A stretch of 42,750 nucleotides of DNA from an uncultured Planctomycetaceae bacterium (GTDB lineage Bacteria; Planctomycetota; Planctomycetia; Gemmatales; Gemmataceae), in NCBI GenBank assembly GCA_937888715.1, contig CALARU010000053.1:1-42750 (forward strand). The letters run 5' to 3'. The translations under genes and the position numbers were made by a program. Positions 8,885-16,995 of this stretch are shown here, one piece after another. Numbering within the stretch: the stretch's first letter is position 1; each line of letters begins with the position of its first letter. The notes below the pieces were generated by a model. That model was given only the letters and a program-made list of their open reading frames with translations, made no database searches and was not told the origin of the DNA.

Positions 8885-10291
8885 TTAAGCGTAAACTTCA
8901 ATGGCTTTGATGATATCATCAAGACTGTTGGGAACCTGAACTGCGCGGTTCGCAAATCCTGCCCTGCGCACGCCCCTAACCCCAAGAACTTCGTCAAAGG
9001 TTTTCTGATCAGAACTATGATAAGCGACCGTTGCGGTAGAATCTTTCATTTGATGTGCGGTAAGAATGCAGACCACTCTATCGGAAGGTGCAATAATGCC
9101 TTCTGCTCTTAATTTTTTGGCGCCCGCAACACTTGCAGCAGATGCAGGTTCGCAGCCCATACCGCCTGCTCCTACTTTTGCCTTGGCATCCATGATTTCT
9201 TGATCGTTTGCTTCTCTTACTAGGCCATTGCAAAACTCAATTGCCCGCAAACCTTTAACCAAGTTGACAGGCCGGTTGATTTCAATCGCACTTGCAATGG
9301 TTGAGGCCCTGCGGTTCTGCGTGTCCATGTCGGTAAAGAATTGATTCATCACCGGTTTATTCGGCTCACCTTGATTCCAACTAACGCTGTTCGTGTTGGT
9401 TAGAAGATTGAAGGTATTGGCACCCGCGGCGTTGATAACTGCAAGCCTAGGGATTTTGCTGATAAGGCCCAAATGCTTGAGCTCGATGAAAGCTTTGCCA
9501 AAGGCAGAGCTATTGCCGAGATTTCCACCGGGAACCACGATCCAATCGGGGGATTCCCATCGCAGAGCTTCGAGCACACGATACATTACGGTTTTCTGAC
9601 CTTCGAGCCTGAATGGGTTGATGCTGTTGACGAGGTAGATACCCATTTTTTTTGCAACTTGCTGAACGCGCTGCATTGCATCATCGAAATCGCCTGCGAT
9701 TTGGATGGTAAGTGCGCCGTGATCAAGGGCTTGTGCAAGTTTACCGTAAGATATTTTACCACTACCAATGAAAACGATGCCCCGCATAAGGCCGGTGGCA
9801 GAACAATAAACAGCAAGCGAGGCGCTGGTGTTGCCAGTGCTGGCGCAGGCGGCTCTTTTTGCACCTGTCATGTGGGCATGGGTGAAAGCAGCGGTCATGC
9901 CGTTATCTTTAAAACTTCCGGAAGGGTTCATGCCTTCGTACTGAAGGAAAAGATTGCCGTTGTTGACACCAACATATTGTGCAACATGATCAGATTGCCT
10001 AAGCAGGGTCTGCCCTTCGCCAATGGTGAGAACAGAGGATTGGGGTGCGAAAGGAAGAAGTTCGTAGAAGCGCCAAACGCCACTGAAAGGCAAAGGCTCA
10101 TGCCTAAGCGACCACTTGGCTTCGAAATCTTTTAAGGATTTGGGTACGGGGAGTTTATCCCAATCGTAAGCGACATCCATAATGCCCCCACATTTGGGGC
10201 AAGAGAAGGTGGTGTCATCGAGGGAGTTGGTACCCCCGCAATGTGGCATGACGCAGCGTTGAAAAACAAGATTGTCATTAAAGGCAGTCAT
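8885..10291 (-). CDS. thrC: Threonine synthase
   Basis: A PLP enzyme that converts O-phosphohomoserine to threonine. The ATG at 10291 gives 468 residues; a GTG two codons earlier is also in frame. The N-terminus carries a zinc-ribbon-like Cys set (CVMPHCGG and CPKCGG). The PLP lysine is in [11 protein letters not shown], and a glycine-rich phosphate loop ([13 protein letters not shown]) follows. The length and layout fit the longer class of bacterial threonine synthases. dapB follows after 17 nt. A terminator-like hairpin ends only about 30-40 nt before the start, so thrC either has its own promoter there or is expressed by read-through. Confidence 0.95.
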   Translation of the reverse strand: MTAFNDNLVFQRCVMPHCGGTNSLDDTTFSCPKCGGIMDVAYDWDKLPVPKSLKDFEAKWSLRHEPLPFSGVWRFYELLPFAPQSSVLTIGEGQTLLRQSDHVAQYVGVNNGNLFLQYEGMNPSGSFKDNGMTAAFTHAHMTGAKRAACASTGNTSASLAVYCSATGLMRGIVFIGSGKISYGKLAQALDHGALTIQIAGDFDDAMQRVQQVAKKMGIYLVNSINPFRLEGQKTVMYRVLEALRWESPDWIVVPGGNLGNSSAFGKAFIELKHLGLISKIPRLAVINAAGANTFNLLTNTNSVSWNQGEPNKPVMNQFFTDMDTQNRRASTIASAIEINRPVNLVKGLRAIEFCNGLVREANDQEIMDAKAKVGAGGMGCEPASAASVAGAKKLRAEGIIAPSDRVVCILTAHQMKDSTATVAYHSSDQKTFDEVLGVRGVRRAGFANRAVQVPNSLDDIIKAIEVYA

Positions 10292-10317
10292 ACGCACCGG
10301 AAAGCATATGGGTAAAG

Positions 10318-10359
10318 TAAAAAATAAAGAAACCGAGACTCAATTTAGAGTTTCGGTTT
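10318..10359 (-). terminator. Intrinsic terminator between rnd and thrC
   Basis: On the minus strand a 12-position stem (AAACCGAAACTC paired with GAGTCTCGGTTT, one A-C mismatch) closes a 6-nt loop that contains the rnd stop codon, and is followed by a U-rich tail (CTTTATTTTTTAC). This is a convincing Rho-independent terminator for rnd. It overlaps the last codons of rnd and lies just upstream of thrC. Confidence 0.75.
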
Positions 10360-11529
10360 AGAGTCATCATACTCAAAAGGGGACTCGTTATCGACCCGAG
10401 CTAGCCTTAAAGATGTCTTTCCTTCTAGAAAGTCCATTAAAACCGGAAATACATGCTTCAGACGCCACCCTTTTGCAAGAGAATTATTATCGGAAAGTGA
10501 AGTGTTGTCAATTTTAGATCGGACGAGCTCGCGTAAATCGGAGGAGGTAGCGACCAAGCTAGGGACAAGGCTTTTACGATTACAGAGGTCGCCAAGCAGC
10601 CCCGCCATCACTTGGCCAATAAGGCCGACTTGGGGTGCATCCGGCTTGGTTTCATCCTGAAGGGGCAAGGTATCTAGAGGGAGTGCCCTGGCTTTTTGGA
10701 TAGCAGCCATGATTTCTTCGGAATCGCGATGCTGAACGCCCCTAAAGGCTAAAATATCTTGAGCTTTCTGAGGGTTTCGTTTGACAATATCAGCAATAAG
10801 ATCATCGCGAAGGATGGCACGGGGCGGGCGGTTGCGCTTAGCAGCAAATTCTTCGCGCCAAGCAACGATTTCGCGCACCATCGCTAATCTTTTGCGATCA
10901 AATCCCCCGGTTCCTTTAACCCTACGCCAGCGTTCGCCAATCGGTTCATCAAGGTTGGATCTGGCTTGCAGATCAGCAAATTCTTCTTCAGCCCAATCCA
11001 TTCTGTCGAGTTCGAGAAGCCTTGCAGAAATTTTCTCATGGCATTGCAAAAGATAGCGAACATCATCAAATGCGTAGGTGATCTGCTCTGCGGTAAGCGG
11101 GCGAATGCGCCAATCGGTGAGGGTTTCTTGCTTGGAAAGTCGGGTGCCTGCAAAGGTTTGCACTAATGTTCCGTAGCCTGCAGGGTAGCCGATTCCTATC
11201 AACCCCGCTGCCACCTGAATATCAAACAATCGAGCAGGAGCTTTACCGGATAAATGCTGGCAGATGCGGATTTCTTCCCTGCCTGCATGAACGATAACAT
11301 TGCGTTTTCCATCGGTTACTAAATCCCAAAATGCGCCGAGTGATCCTATAGCGATGGCATCGAAAACAAAAAGATCTTCTGGGGTTGCAACCTGAACCAG
11401 GCATAATTCAGGGCGGAAGGATTCTTCGCTTACAAACTCCGTATCAAAACCAAACACATTGCTTTTGGCAATTTGCTCGCAACTCTTAAGGAAATCAGTT
11501 TCATTAGCCACAAAATGCTCGCGCATCAT
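10345..11529 (-). CDS. rnd: Ribonuclease D-like 3'-5' exonuclease with HRDC domain
   Basis: The 394-residue protein has a DEDDy exonuclease domain. Exo I is FDTEF (D29, E31 from the chosen start) and Exo III is YAFDDVRYL (Y-x3-D). An HRDC-type helical domain follows (about residues 200-290). In RNase D this combination trims tRNA 3' ends and structured RNA. The usual Exo II acidic residue is an Asp (HAxxxD); here the motif reads HAGREE, so a Glu seems to take that place. I start at the ATG at 11529 because AGGG lies 6-7 nt upstream; the upstream TTG is unlikely. The stop codon lies in a terminator loop. Confidence 0.9.
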   Translation of the reverse strand: MMREHFVANETDFLKSCEQIAKSNVFGFDTEFVSEESFRPELCLVQVATPEDLFVFDAIAIGSLGAFWDLVTDGKRNVIVHAGREEIRICQHLSGKAPARLFDIQVAAGLIGIGYPAGYGTLVQTFAGTRLSKQETLTDWRIRPLTAEQITYAFDDVRYLLQCHEKISARLLELDRMDWAEEEFADLQARSNLDEPIGERWRRVKGTGGFDRKRLAMVREIVAWREEFAAKRNRPPRAILRDDLIADIVKRNPQKAQDILAFRGVQHRDSEEIMAAIQKARALPLDTLPLQDETKPDAPQVGLIGQVMAGLLGDLCNRKSLVPSLVATSSDLRELVRSKIDNTSLSDNNSLAKGWRLKHVFPVLMDFLEGKTSLRLARVDNESPFEYDDSKPKL

Positions 11530-11607
11530 TAAAATCCCTAGCAAAGTTGATACATCAGTACTTTCATACGAAAATGATTATGCCTCATTTATAAGCATTT
11601 TCATACC

Positions 11608-11630
11608 TTTTAATCTAGGATGGATTAAAA
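11608..11630. promoter_or_regulatory. Perfect 8-bp palindrome in the rnd / small-protein divergent promoter region
   Basis: TTTTAATC and GATTAAAA form a perfect inverted repeat with a 7-nt spacer in the AT-rich 162-bp gap between the divergent genes. The position and symmetry suit a regulator-binding site, but no particular regulator can be named. Confidence 0.3.
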
Positions 11631-11691
11631 TTAATCTTTGTATGATGAGTATTGTGATATCTAAACCAAAGCTTCCCCATGCGAGGGCCTT

Positions 11692-11955
11692 ATGATTGAA
11701 GAGTACCTGAATCAAAAAGTAGTGATAGATTTACATAGCCCTTATGTCTGCCTTGGAACCCTAAACCGCTTTGATGAGGGCTTTTTTGAAGTCGTTAATG
11801 CAGATCTTCATGACTTACGCGACACCAAAACCTCCAGAGAAAACTACATCGCAGCATCCCTTTCGACAGGCATTAAACGCAATCGCAAGAAAATTTTGGT
11901 CTCGCGCAGAGACATCGTCTCGGTTTCTCTGCTTGCAGATGTTGCGGATGAATAA
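11692..11955 (+). CDS. Conserved planctomycete hypothetical protein, possible Sm-like fold
   Basis: An 87-residue protein, with GAGG six nt before the ATG. The pattern of short strands (VVIDLHSPYVCLGTLNRFDEGFFEVVNAD) resembles the beta-barrel of Sm/LSm-like small proteins, followed by a basic KRNRKKILVSRRDIVSVSLL strand. Nothing proves RNA binding. It ends 4 nt before the stop of the convergent dipeptidase gene. I recognise the general type as a conserved planctomycete protein but not a named family. Confidence 0.8.
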   Translation: MIEEYLNQKVVIDLHSPYVCLGTLNRFDEGFFEVVNADLHDLRDTKTSRENYIAASLSTGIKRNRKKILVSRRDIVSVSLLADVADE

Positions 11956-11959
11956 GGGT

Positions 11960-13042
11960 TTATTTCTTATCCCAGGCATTGGTAAAGAATCTGATCCAGT
12001 TGCCATGCGCGATCTTTGCAATATCCGCATCGTTATAACCCCGCAGCTTTAATAAAGCAGGAAAGCCCTGTAAATCTGCAATGGTATCGATATCGCCCGG
12101 AGATTGCTCGGTACCAAACCCACCATCAAGATCGGTGCCCAAAGCCGCATGATCCGAATTTCCTGCAAGCTGGCAAACCCTGTCGATATGATCGATGACG
12201 GTGTTCATGGTGACGCCACTTTCTTTTACCGTGGTTTTACCGCGAACCCAATTTGGGTATAGCATCCAGTTGTCGAAAGCTGCACCAATGACAGCTTTTC
12301 GGGAAATAAGCTTTTTAATCTGATCATCGGTAAGTTGCCTTTGGTCAGGTACTAACGCCCTGCAATTATGATGGCTTGCAAGTACGGGCCCACCATAAAG
12401 TTCCATGGCTTCATCAAAGCATTGGTCTGAAAGATGGGTGATATCCAAAATCATGCCACAAGCCTGCATCTCTTTTAAAAGATCGGGGCCCATGGGGAAA
12501 AAGCCGCCAATGGTGCTGGTGCCATGTGCGTAGGGGCTGACGCCATAATGTGCGGGGCCGATGATTCGTAAACCCAAATCGTACCAATGATGAACCTGGC
12601 TGGGGTGAAGAACAGGGTCTGCGCCTTCCATGCTTAGGATAAAGCCCAGAGGCTCGGTTTCGGATACAGGTTCCTGCCAGCGTTGGACATGATTTTGAAG
12701 ATCTTTAGAATTCTTGATAAAGCGTAATTGCCCAGCCTCGACCATGGCTTCGTAGTAGGCGAGTTGGCCCCTACCAGCGGCATAAGAGGCAGGCATGGAT
12801 TCGTAGCGCTGCAGGGGTGGCATCATGCCTTGTCGCATGAGCCTTGCAAGGATAGTTGCGATAAAAATGCCTACTTTTCCCTTACGAAGTTCGGGAAATG
12901 AGACGGTGCCCACCCCACGGCCTTTGCCGGTCATGAGGAGTTCATTTTCCCGCTTTCTAATAAGGGAAACATCGAGTCGGAGGTCGCGATTCCAGTCGAG
13001 GGCGTTCCAGGCTAGATCCAGATGGGCATCGAAAATTAGCAT
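11960..13042 (-). CDS. Membrane dipeptidase family (peptidase M19)
   Basis: A 360-residue zinc dipeptidase of the renal dipeptidase family. The zinc and catalytic set is visible: HLD near the start (H7, D9), Glu in SMEGADP, His in DITHLSD and ASHHNCR, and Asp in ALGTDLDGG. No signal peptide is evident, so it is probably cytoplasmic. I chose the ATG at 13042 because it places the HxD motif as in the family and has GGAAAGAG upstream; an in-frame ATG at 13084 adds 14 residues without a ribosome site. It is divergent from ilvC across about 115 bp that must hold both promoters. Confidence 0.93.
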   Translation of the reverse strand: MLIFDAHLDLAWNALDWNRDLRLDVSLIRKRENELLMTGKGRGVGTVSFPELRKGKVGIFIATILARLMRQGMMPPLQRYESMPASYAAGRGQLAYYEAMVEAGQLRFIKNSKDLQNHVQRWQEPVSETEPLGFILSMEGADPVLHPSQVHHWYDLGLRIIGPAHYGVSPYAHGTSTIGGFFPMGPDLLKEMQACGMILDITHLSDQCFDEAMELYGGPVLASHHNCRALVPDQRQLTDDQIKKLISRKAVIGAAFDNWMLYPNWVRGKTTVKESGVTMNTVIDHIDRVCQLAGNSDHAALGTDLDGGFGTEQSPGDIDTIADLQGFPALLKLRGYNDADIAKIAHGNWIRFFTNAWDKK

Positions 13043-13156
13043 GTTTTTTTCTCTTTCCGGGTTTGGCAAGTAGTCATTAGGCATGTCGCAATGTACACTA
13101 ATATGGTGTCCGGGCCAATATTCCTGATTGAAAATCCTTCATTGTTGGGGAATGTC

Positions 13157-14215
13157 ATGCAAAAGATTCAGATCGACTCAGAGTCAGAAACCGTAATCGA
13201 GCGTTCAGATTATCCACCAGAAAAGATCCGCCAAATCATGGCGAATGAAATTGTAGCTGTTTTAGGCTACGGTGTGCAAGGGCGTGGCCAATCGCTCAAC
13301 ATGAAGGATAACGGCGTTAATGTCATCATCGGGCAGCGCGAAAATTCCAAATCTTGGGATCTTGCTGTTAAAGATGGCTGGGTTCCTGGCAAAACCCTCT
13401 TCCCAATGGAAGAAGCGGCTGCCAAGGGTACCATCATTCAATATCTGCTTTCTGATGCAGGCCAAAAAGAGCAATGGCCTAAACTTTTGCCCCACCTTAC
13501 CAAAGGCAAGGCGCTTTATTTCTCCCACGGGTTCAGCATTGTTTACAAAGACCAAACCCATGTGATACCTCCAGCAGATATCGATGTGATTTTGGTTGCA
13601 CCTAAGGGTTCTGGTACCTCTGTAAGAAGGTTGTTCCTTGAAGGCAAGGGTATCAACTCTAGCTATGCAATTTTCCAAGATGCAACAGGCAAGGCCTATG
13701 ACCGTGCTCGTTCGCTGGGTATTGCAATCGGCTCGGGCTACCTTTTCGAAACCACTTTCCAAAAAGAAGTGTTCAGCGATTTAACAGGCGAACGAGGCGT
13801 GCTTATGGGCGCTATCTATGGCCTTTGGCTCGCTCAATATGAAGTGCTTCGTGCAAACGGGCATTCCGCTAGCGAATCTTTCAACGAAACCGTTGAAGAA
13901 GCAACCCAAAGCCTTTATCCCTTGATTGCAGAAAACGGCATGGATTGGATGTATGCCAACTGTTCCACCACTGCACAACGAGGCGCATTGGATTGGTTCA
14001 AGAAGTTTCATGATGCTTCCAAGCCTGTTTTCGAAGAACTATACCGCAGTGTTGCAGATGGTTCTGAAACTCGCAGAACGCTTGAATCCAACAGCCATCC
14101 TGATTATCGCAAGAACCTTGAAGTTGAACTCAAGGAAATTGCAGATAGCGAAATGTGGCGTGCAGGCGCTGCTGTTCGAGCCCTCAGGCCAGAACGAGCC
14201 AACGACAAGAAGTAA
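13157..14215 (+). CDS. ilvC: Ketol-acid reductoisomerase (eukaryotic-like type)
   Basis: This is the second enzyme of valine/isoleucine synthesis; it isomerises and reduces acetohydroxy acids with NADPH and Mg2+. It has 352 residues from an ATG preceded by GGGG at 6 nt; an in-frame ATG at 13091 is unlikely. The dinucleotide loop is GYGVQGRGQSLNMKDNG. The Mg-binding region is ERGVLMG and FNETVEEATQSLYPL, and the end is KLRPE-like (ALRPERANDKK). The loop and the FNETVEEATQSLYPL / STTAQRGALDW stretches resemble the yeast Ilv5 type more than the GSQGHAHA type of most bacteria. A strong terminator follows. Confidence 0.96.
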   Translation: MQKIQIDSESETVIERSDYPPEKIRQIMANEIVAVLGYGVQGRGQSLNMKDNGVNVIIGQRENSKSWDLAVKDGWVPGKTLFPMEEAAAKGTIIQYLLSDAGQKEQWPKLLPHLTKGKALYFSHGFSIVYKDQTHVIPPADIDVILVAPKGSGTSVRRLFLEGKGINSSYAIFQDATGKAYDRARSLGIAIGSGYLFETTFQKEVFSDLTGERGVLMGAIYGLWLAQYEVLRANGHSASESFNETVEEATQSLYPLIAENGMDWMYANCSTTAQRGALDWFKKFHDASKPVFEELYRSVADGSETRRTLESNSHPDYRKNLEVELKEIADSEMWRAGAAVRALRPERANDKK

Positions 14216-14245
14216 TTTCTTCTTCTACGCATCGTAATATCAATT

Positions 14246-14280
14246 GCAAAACCCCGGGTAATCTTACCTGGGGTTTTTGC
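14246..14280 (+). terminator. Rho-independent terminator after ilvC
   Basis: The near-perfect inverted repeat GCAAAACCCCGGGTAA / TTACCTGGGGTTTTTGC, with a 2-nt loop and one mismatch, ends in a T-rich arm. It lies 31 nt after the ilvC stop. It is the clearest terminator in the window. Confidence 0.88.
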
Positions 14281-14448
14281 TTTTCCACTTTCTTTTTAGT
14301 CATCCACTTCGTTTCGACTTATGTTTATTGTTCTTTGCCACATAAGAAAAAAGCTGATTAAGCAAAAAGTTCATCAAAATATCATTGGACTTATTTCCCA
14401 GATTGCTGAAACTGGTGTGATCATTTGTTTTTTGTCAAAGGGTGCATC

Positions 14449-16950
14449 ATGAAAATAAAACTAGTTCTCTCGTTTGCAATCCTAAGTTCTATGGCGATTG
14501 GGTTTGTTATCATTGCTGATGAACCAGCAAAAAGTGTTAAGAAAGATCTGCCTGGACCACAAAGTTCGGGTGAAGTAAAACTCCCCAATGGTTGGTCATT
14601 AAAACCCGCAGGCAAGCAGATCCCTCTTGGTGATTTTCCCGTTAATATGGTGGTCCACCCCAGTGGCAAATACCTTGCAATCCTTCATGCAGGCTATGGC
14701 CCGCACGAAATTCATATTGCAGAACTTGATAAATCCGGCGCAACCATCATTAGCAAGGTTGGTATAAAGCAGACTTTTTGTGGTATTTGCTTTTCCCCCG
14801 AGGGCGATAAGCTTTATGCCAGTGCTGCAGAGTTTGCCAGCGCTTATGTTTATGATTTTAAAAATGGCTATCTCTCTAACCGGAGTGAGATAAGCGTTGC
14901 AGAGGAGAAAAGCAAATTTGTTACCACCGGGTTGGCGCTGGATTCGAGTGGTAAGAAAATCCTTGCTGCAGGCTGCTGGAGCCATTCGCTTAGCATAACT
15001 CCGCTTGATAAGCCAGAAGCCCGCAAGATGGTCGAACTTAAAGTTGATTCCTACCCATTTGGTTTTCTTCCGTTGCCTAAAAAGGAACAGGCATTGGTTA
15101 GCCTTTGGGGCGCTTCCGCTGTAGCACTCATTGATACCAAAGAAGCCAAAATTCTTGAAACATGGCCAACGGAAAGCCATCCAACTGAAATGGTTTTATC
15201 CCCCGATAACAAAACTCTTTTTGTTGCTTGCTCTAACTCCACACGCGTTAGCATTCTTGATGCCTCGCAGAATGGCAAAAGCCTGGGCACGCTTAATTGC
15301 GCACTTTATCCGAACGCACCCAATGGCAACACCCCAGGAAGCCTGACTCTTACCAATGATGGAAAGATCCTTATCGTAGCTAATGCGGATGCTAATAATC
15401 TTAGCATGTTTCAGGTGGAAGATCCGCTTAAGCCCGTGCCCATGGGTTATATTCCCGCTGGTTGGTACCCAACAAGTGTTCGATTTAATCAGATCGATGG
15501 GAAAATCTATTTCTGTAACGGTAAAGGCTTAACCTCGAGGCCCAACTCGCAGGGGCCCAATCCTCTTGTGGCCAAGGATCTTCCCATTAGGCAGTATATT
15601 GCAGGCCTTATGCAGGGTTCGTTGGGGGTTTTGGATATGCCCACACCCGAGAAAATGATTGCCTTCACCAAGGAGGCGTATTCTTGTAGCCCTCTTCAGG
15701 CGGATAATCTTCCCAAGGCCCAATGGCCCAGTAGTAATCCCATCCCCAGAAAAATCGGTGACCCCAGCCCTATTAAGTATTGCATTTATGTCATCAAGGA
15801 AAACCGCACCTATGATCAGGTGTTTGGTGATATCAAAGAAGGCAATGGCGACCCATCTCTTTGCATCTTTGATGAAAAGGTAACACCCAATCAACATAAG
15901 ATCGCAAGGGAGTATACCTTGCTCGATAACATTTATGTGGATGGAGAAGTTTCTGCAGATGGCCATCAATGGAGCATGGCTGCGTACTCTACAGACTTTG
16001 TGGAAAAGGTTTGGCCTTTGACATATAGGGGAAGTCCTCTTAAAAAACTGGCCGCTTATCCTTCGGAGGGTGCTTATGATGTTATCGCACGGCCTGCGGG
16101 TGGTTACATCTGGGATCGTTGTGCAGAAGCCAAGGTTTCTTTCCGCAGTTATGGCGAATGGATTGATAATGCTAAAAAACTTGGAGAACCATCTAAGGCC
16201 AGGGTCAAGGCACTTGAAGGCAAGTTTGATCCTTTCTATCGAGGTTATGATCTTGATTACCCTGATGTAAAAAGAACAGAGCGCTTTTTGGAGGAAGTTG
16301 CTCGCTTTGAAAAAGAGGGCGGTATGCCCCAGCTAAGTATTGTTCGACTTCCAAACGATCATACCTATGGCACCAGGCCTGATAAGCCCACTCCTACTGC
16401 GATGGTTGCAGAAAACGACCTAGCTATGGGGATGCTGGTAGAGGGCCTTTCCAAGAGTAAGTTCTGGAAAGAGACTGCGATTTTTGTGATTGAAGATGAT
16501 GCACAAAATGGTTCCGATCATGTGGATGCACATCGTACCATCTCGCTGGTGATCAGCCCTTATACGAAGCGCAAATTTGTTGATTCCACCATGTATTCAA
16601 CTTCAAGTATTTTAAGAACCATGGAACTGATTTTAGGGTTAAAGCCCATGAGCCAGTTTGATGCTGCTGCAACCCCGATGTTTCATTCCTTTCAAGCAGA
16701 ACCTGATCTGACTCCTTTCAAGCATGTTGCAGCAAAAGTAAGTCTGATGGAAAAGAACACCGAGAAATCGTGGGGGGCGAAGCAATCTTTAGCCTTTGAT
16801 CTTGATAAAGAAGATGCAGCAGATGATTTACTTTTTAATGAAGTCATTTGGAAATCGGTCAAGGGAGCCAACAGCCCCATGCCTCCACCAGTAAGGGCGG
16901 CTTTCTTCCTGCCCAAATATGCCACCAAGAAGTCCGATTCTAAAGATTAA
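14449..16950 (+). CDS. YncE-like beta-propeller / phosphoesterase (alkaline phosphatase-like) fusion, secreted
   Basis: An 833-residue two-part protein. It has a signal peptide (MKIKLVLSFAILSSMAIGFV) and then a YVTN/YncE-type propeller to about residue 420 (repeated PTEMVLSPDNKTLFVAC-like blades). The C-terminal part is a phosphoesterase of the alkaline-phosphatase/acid phosphatase superfamily: YVIKENRTYDQVFGD and NIYVDGEVSADGHQWS, followed by the metal-binding FVIEDDAQNGSDHVDAHR. It probably acts in the periplasm on an unknown phosphate ester. AAAGGG precedes the ATG. The stop is 45 nt before comEC in the same direction. Confidence 0.9.
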   Translation: MKIKLVLSFAILSSMAIGFVIIADEPAKSVKKDLPGPQSSGEVKLPNGWSLKPAGKQIPLGDFPVNMVVHPSGKYLAILHAGYGPHEIHIAELDKSGATIISKVGIKQTFCGICFSPEGDKLYASAAEFASAYVYDFKNGYLSNRSEISVAEEKSKFVTTGLALDSSGKKILAAGCWSHSLSITPLDKPEARKMVELKVDSYPFGFLPLPKKEQALVSLWGASAVALIDTKEAKILETWPTESHPTEMVLSPDNKTLFVACSNSTRVSILDASQNGKSLGTLNCALYPNAPNGNTPGSLTLTNDGKILIVANADANNLSMFQVEDPLKPVPMGYIPAGWYPTSVRFNQIDGKIYFCNGKGLTSRPNSQGPNPLVAKDLPIRQYIAGLMQGSLGVLDMPTPEKMIAFTKEAYSCSPLQADNLPKAQWPSSNPIPRKIGDPSPIKYCIYVIKENRTYDQVFGDIKEGNGDPSLCIFDEKVTPNQHKIAREYTLLDNIYVDGEVSADGHQWSMAAYSTDFVEKVWPLTYRGSPLKKLAAYPSEGAYDVIARPAGGYIWDRCAEAKVSFRSYGEWIDNAKKLGEPSKARVKALEGKFDPFYRGYDLDYPDVKRTERFLEEVARFEKEGGMPQLSIVRLPNDHTYGTRPDKPTPTAMVAENDLAMGMLVEGLSKSKFWKETAIFVIEDDAQNGSDHVDAHRTISLVISPYTKRKFVDSTMYSTSSILRTMELILGLKPMSQFDAAATPMFHSFQAEPDLTPFKHVAAKVSLMEKNTEKSWGAKQSLAFDLDKEDAADDLLFNEVIWKSVKGANSPMPPPVRAAFFLPKYATKKSDSKD

Positions 16951-16995
16951 GCTTGATGACTTTGTTTGTATCTCTAACGCCCATGGAGAATTGCA

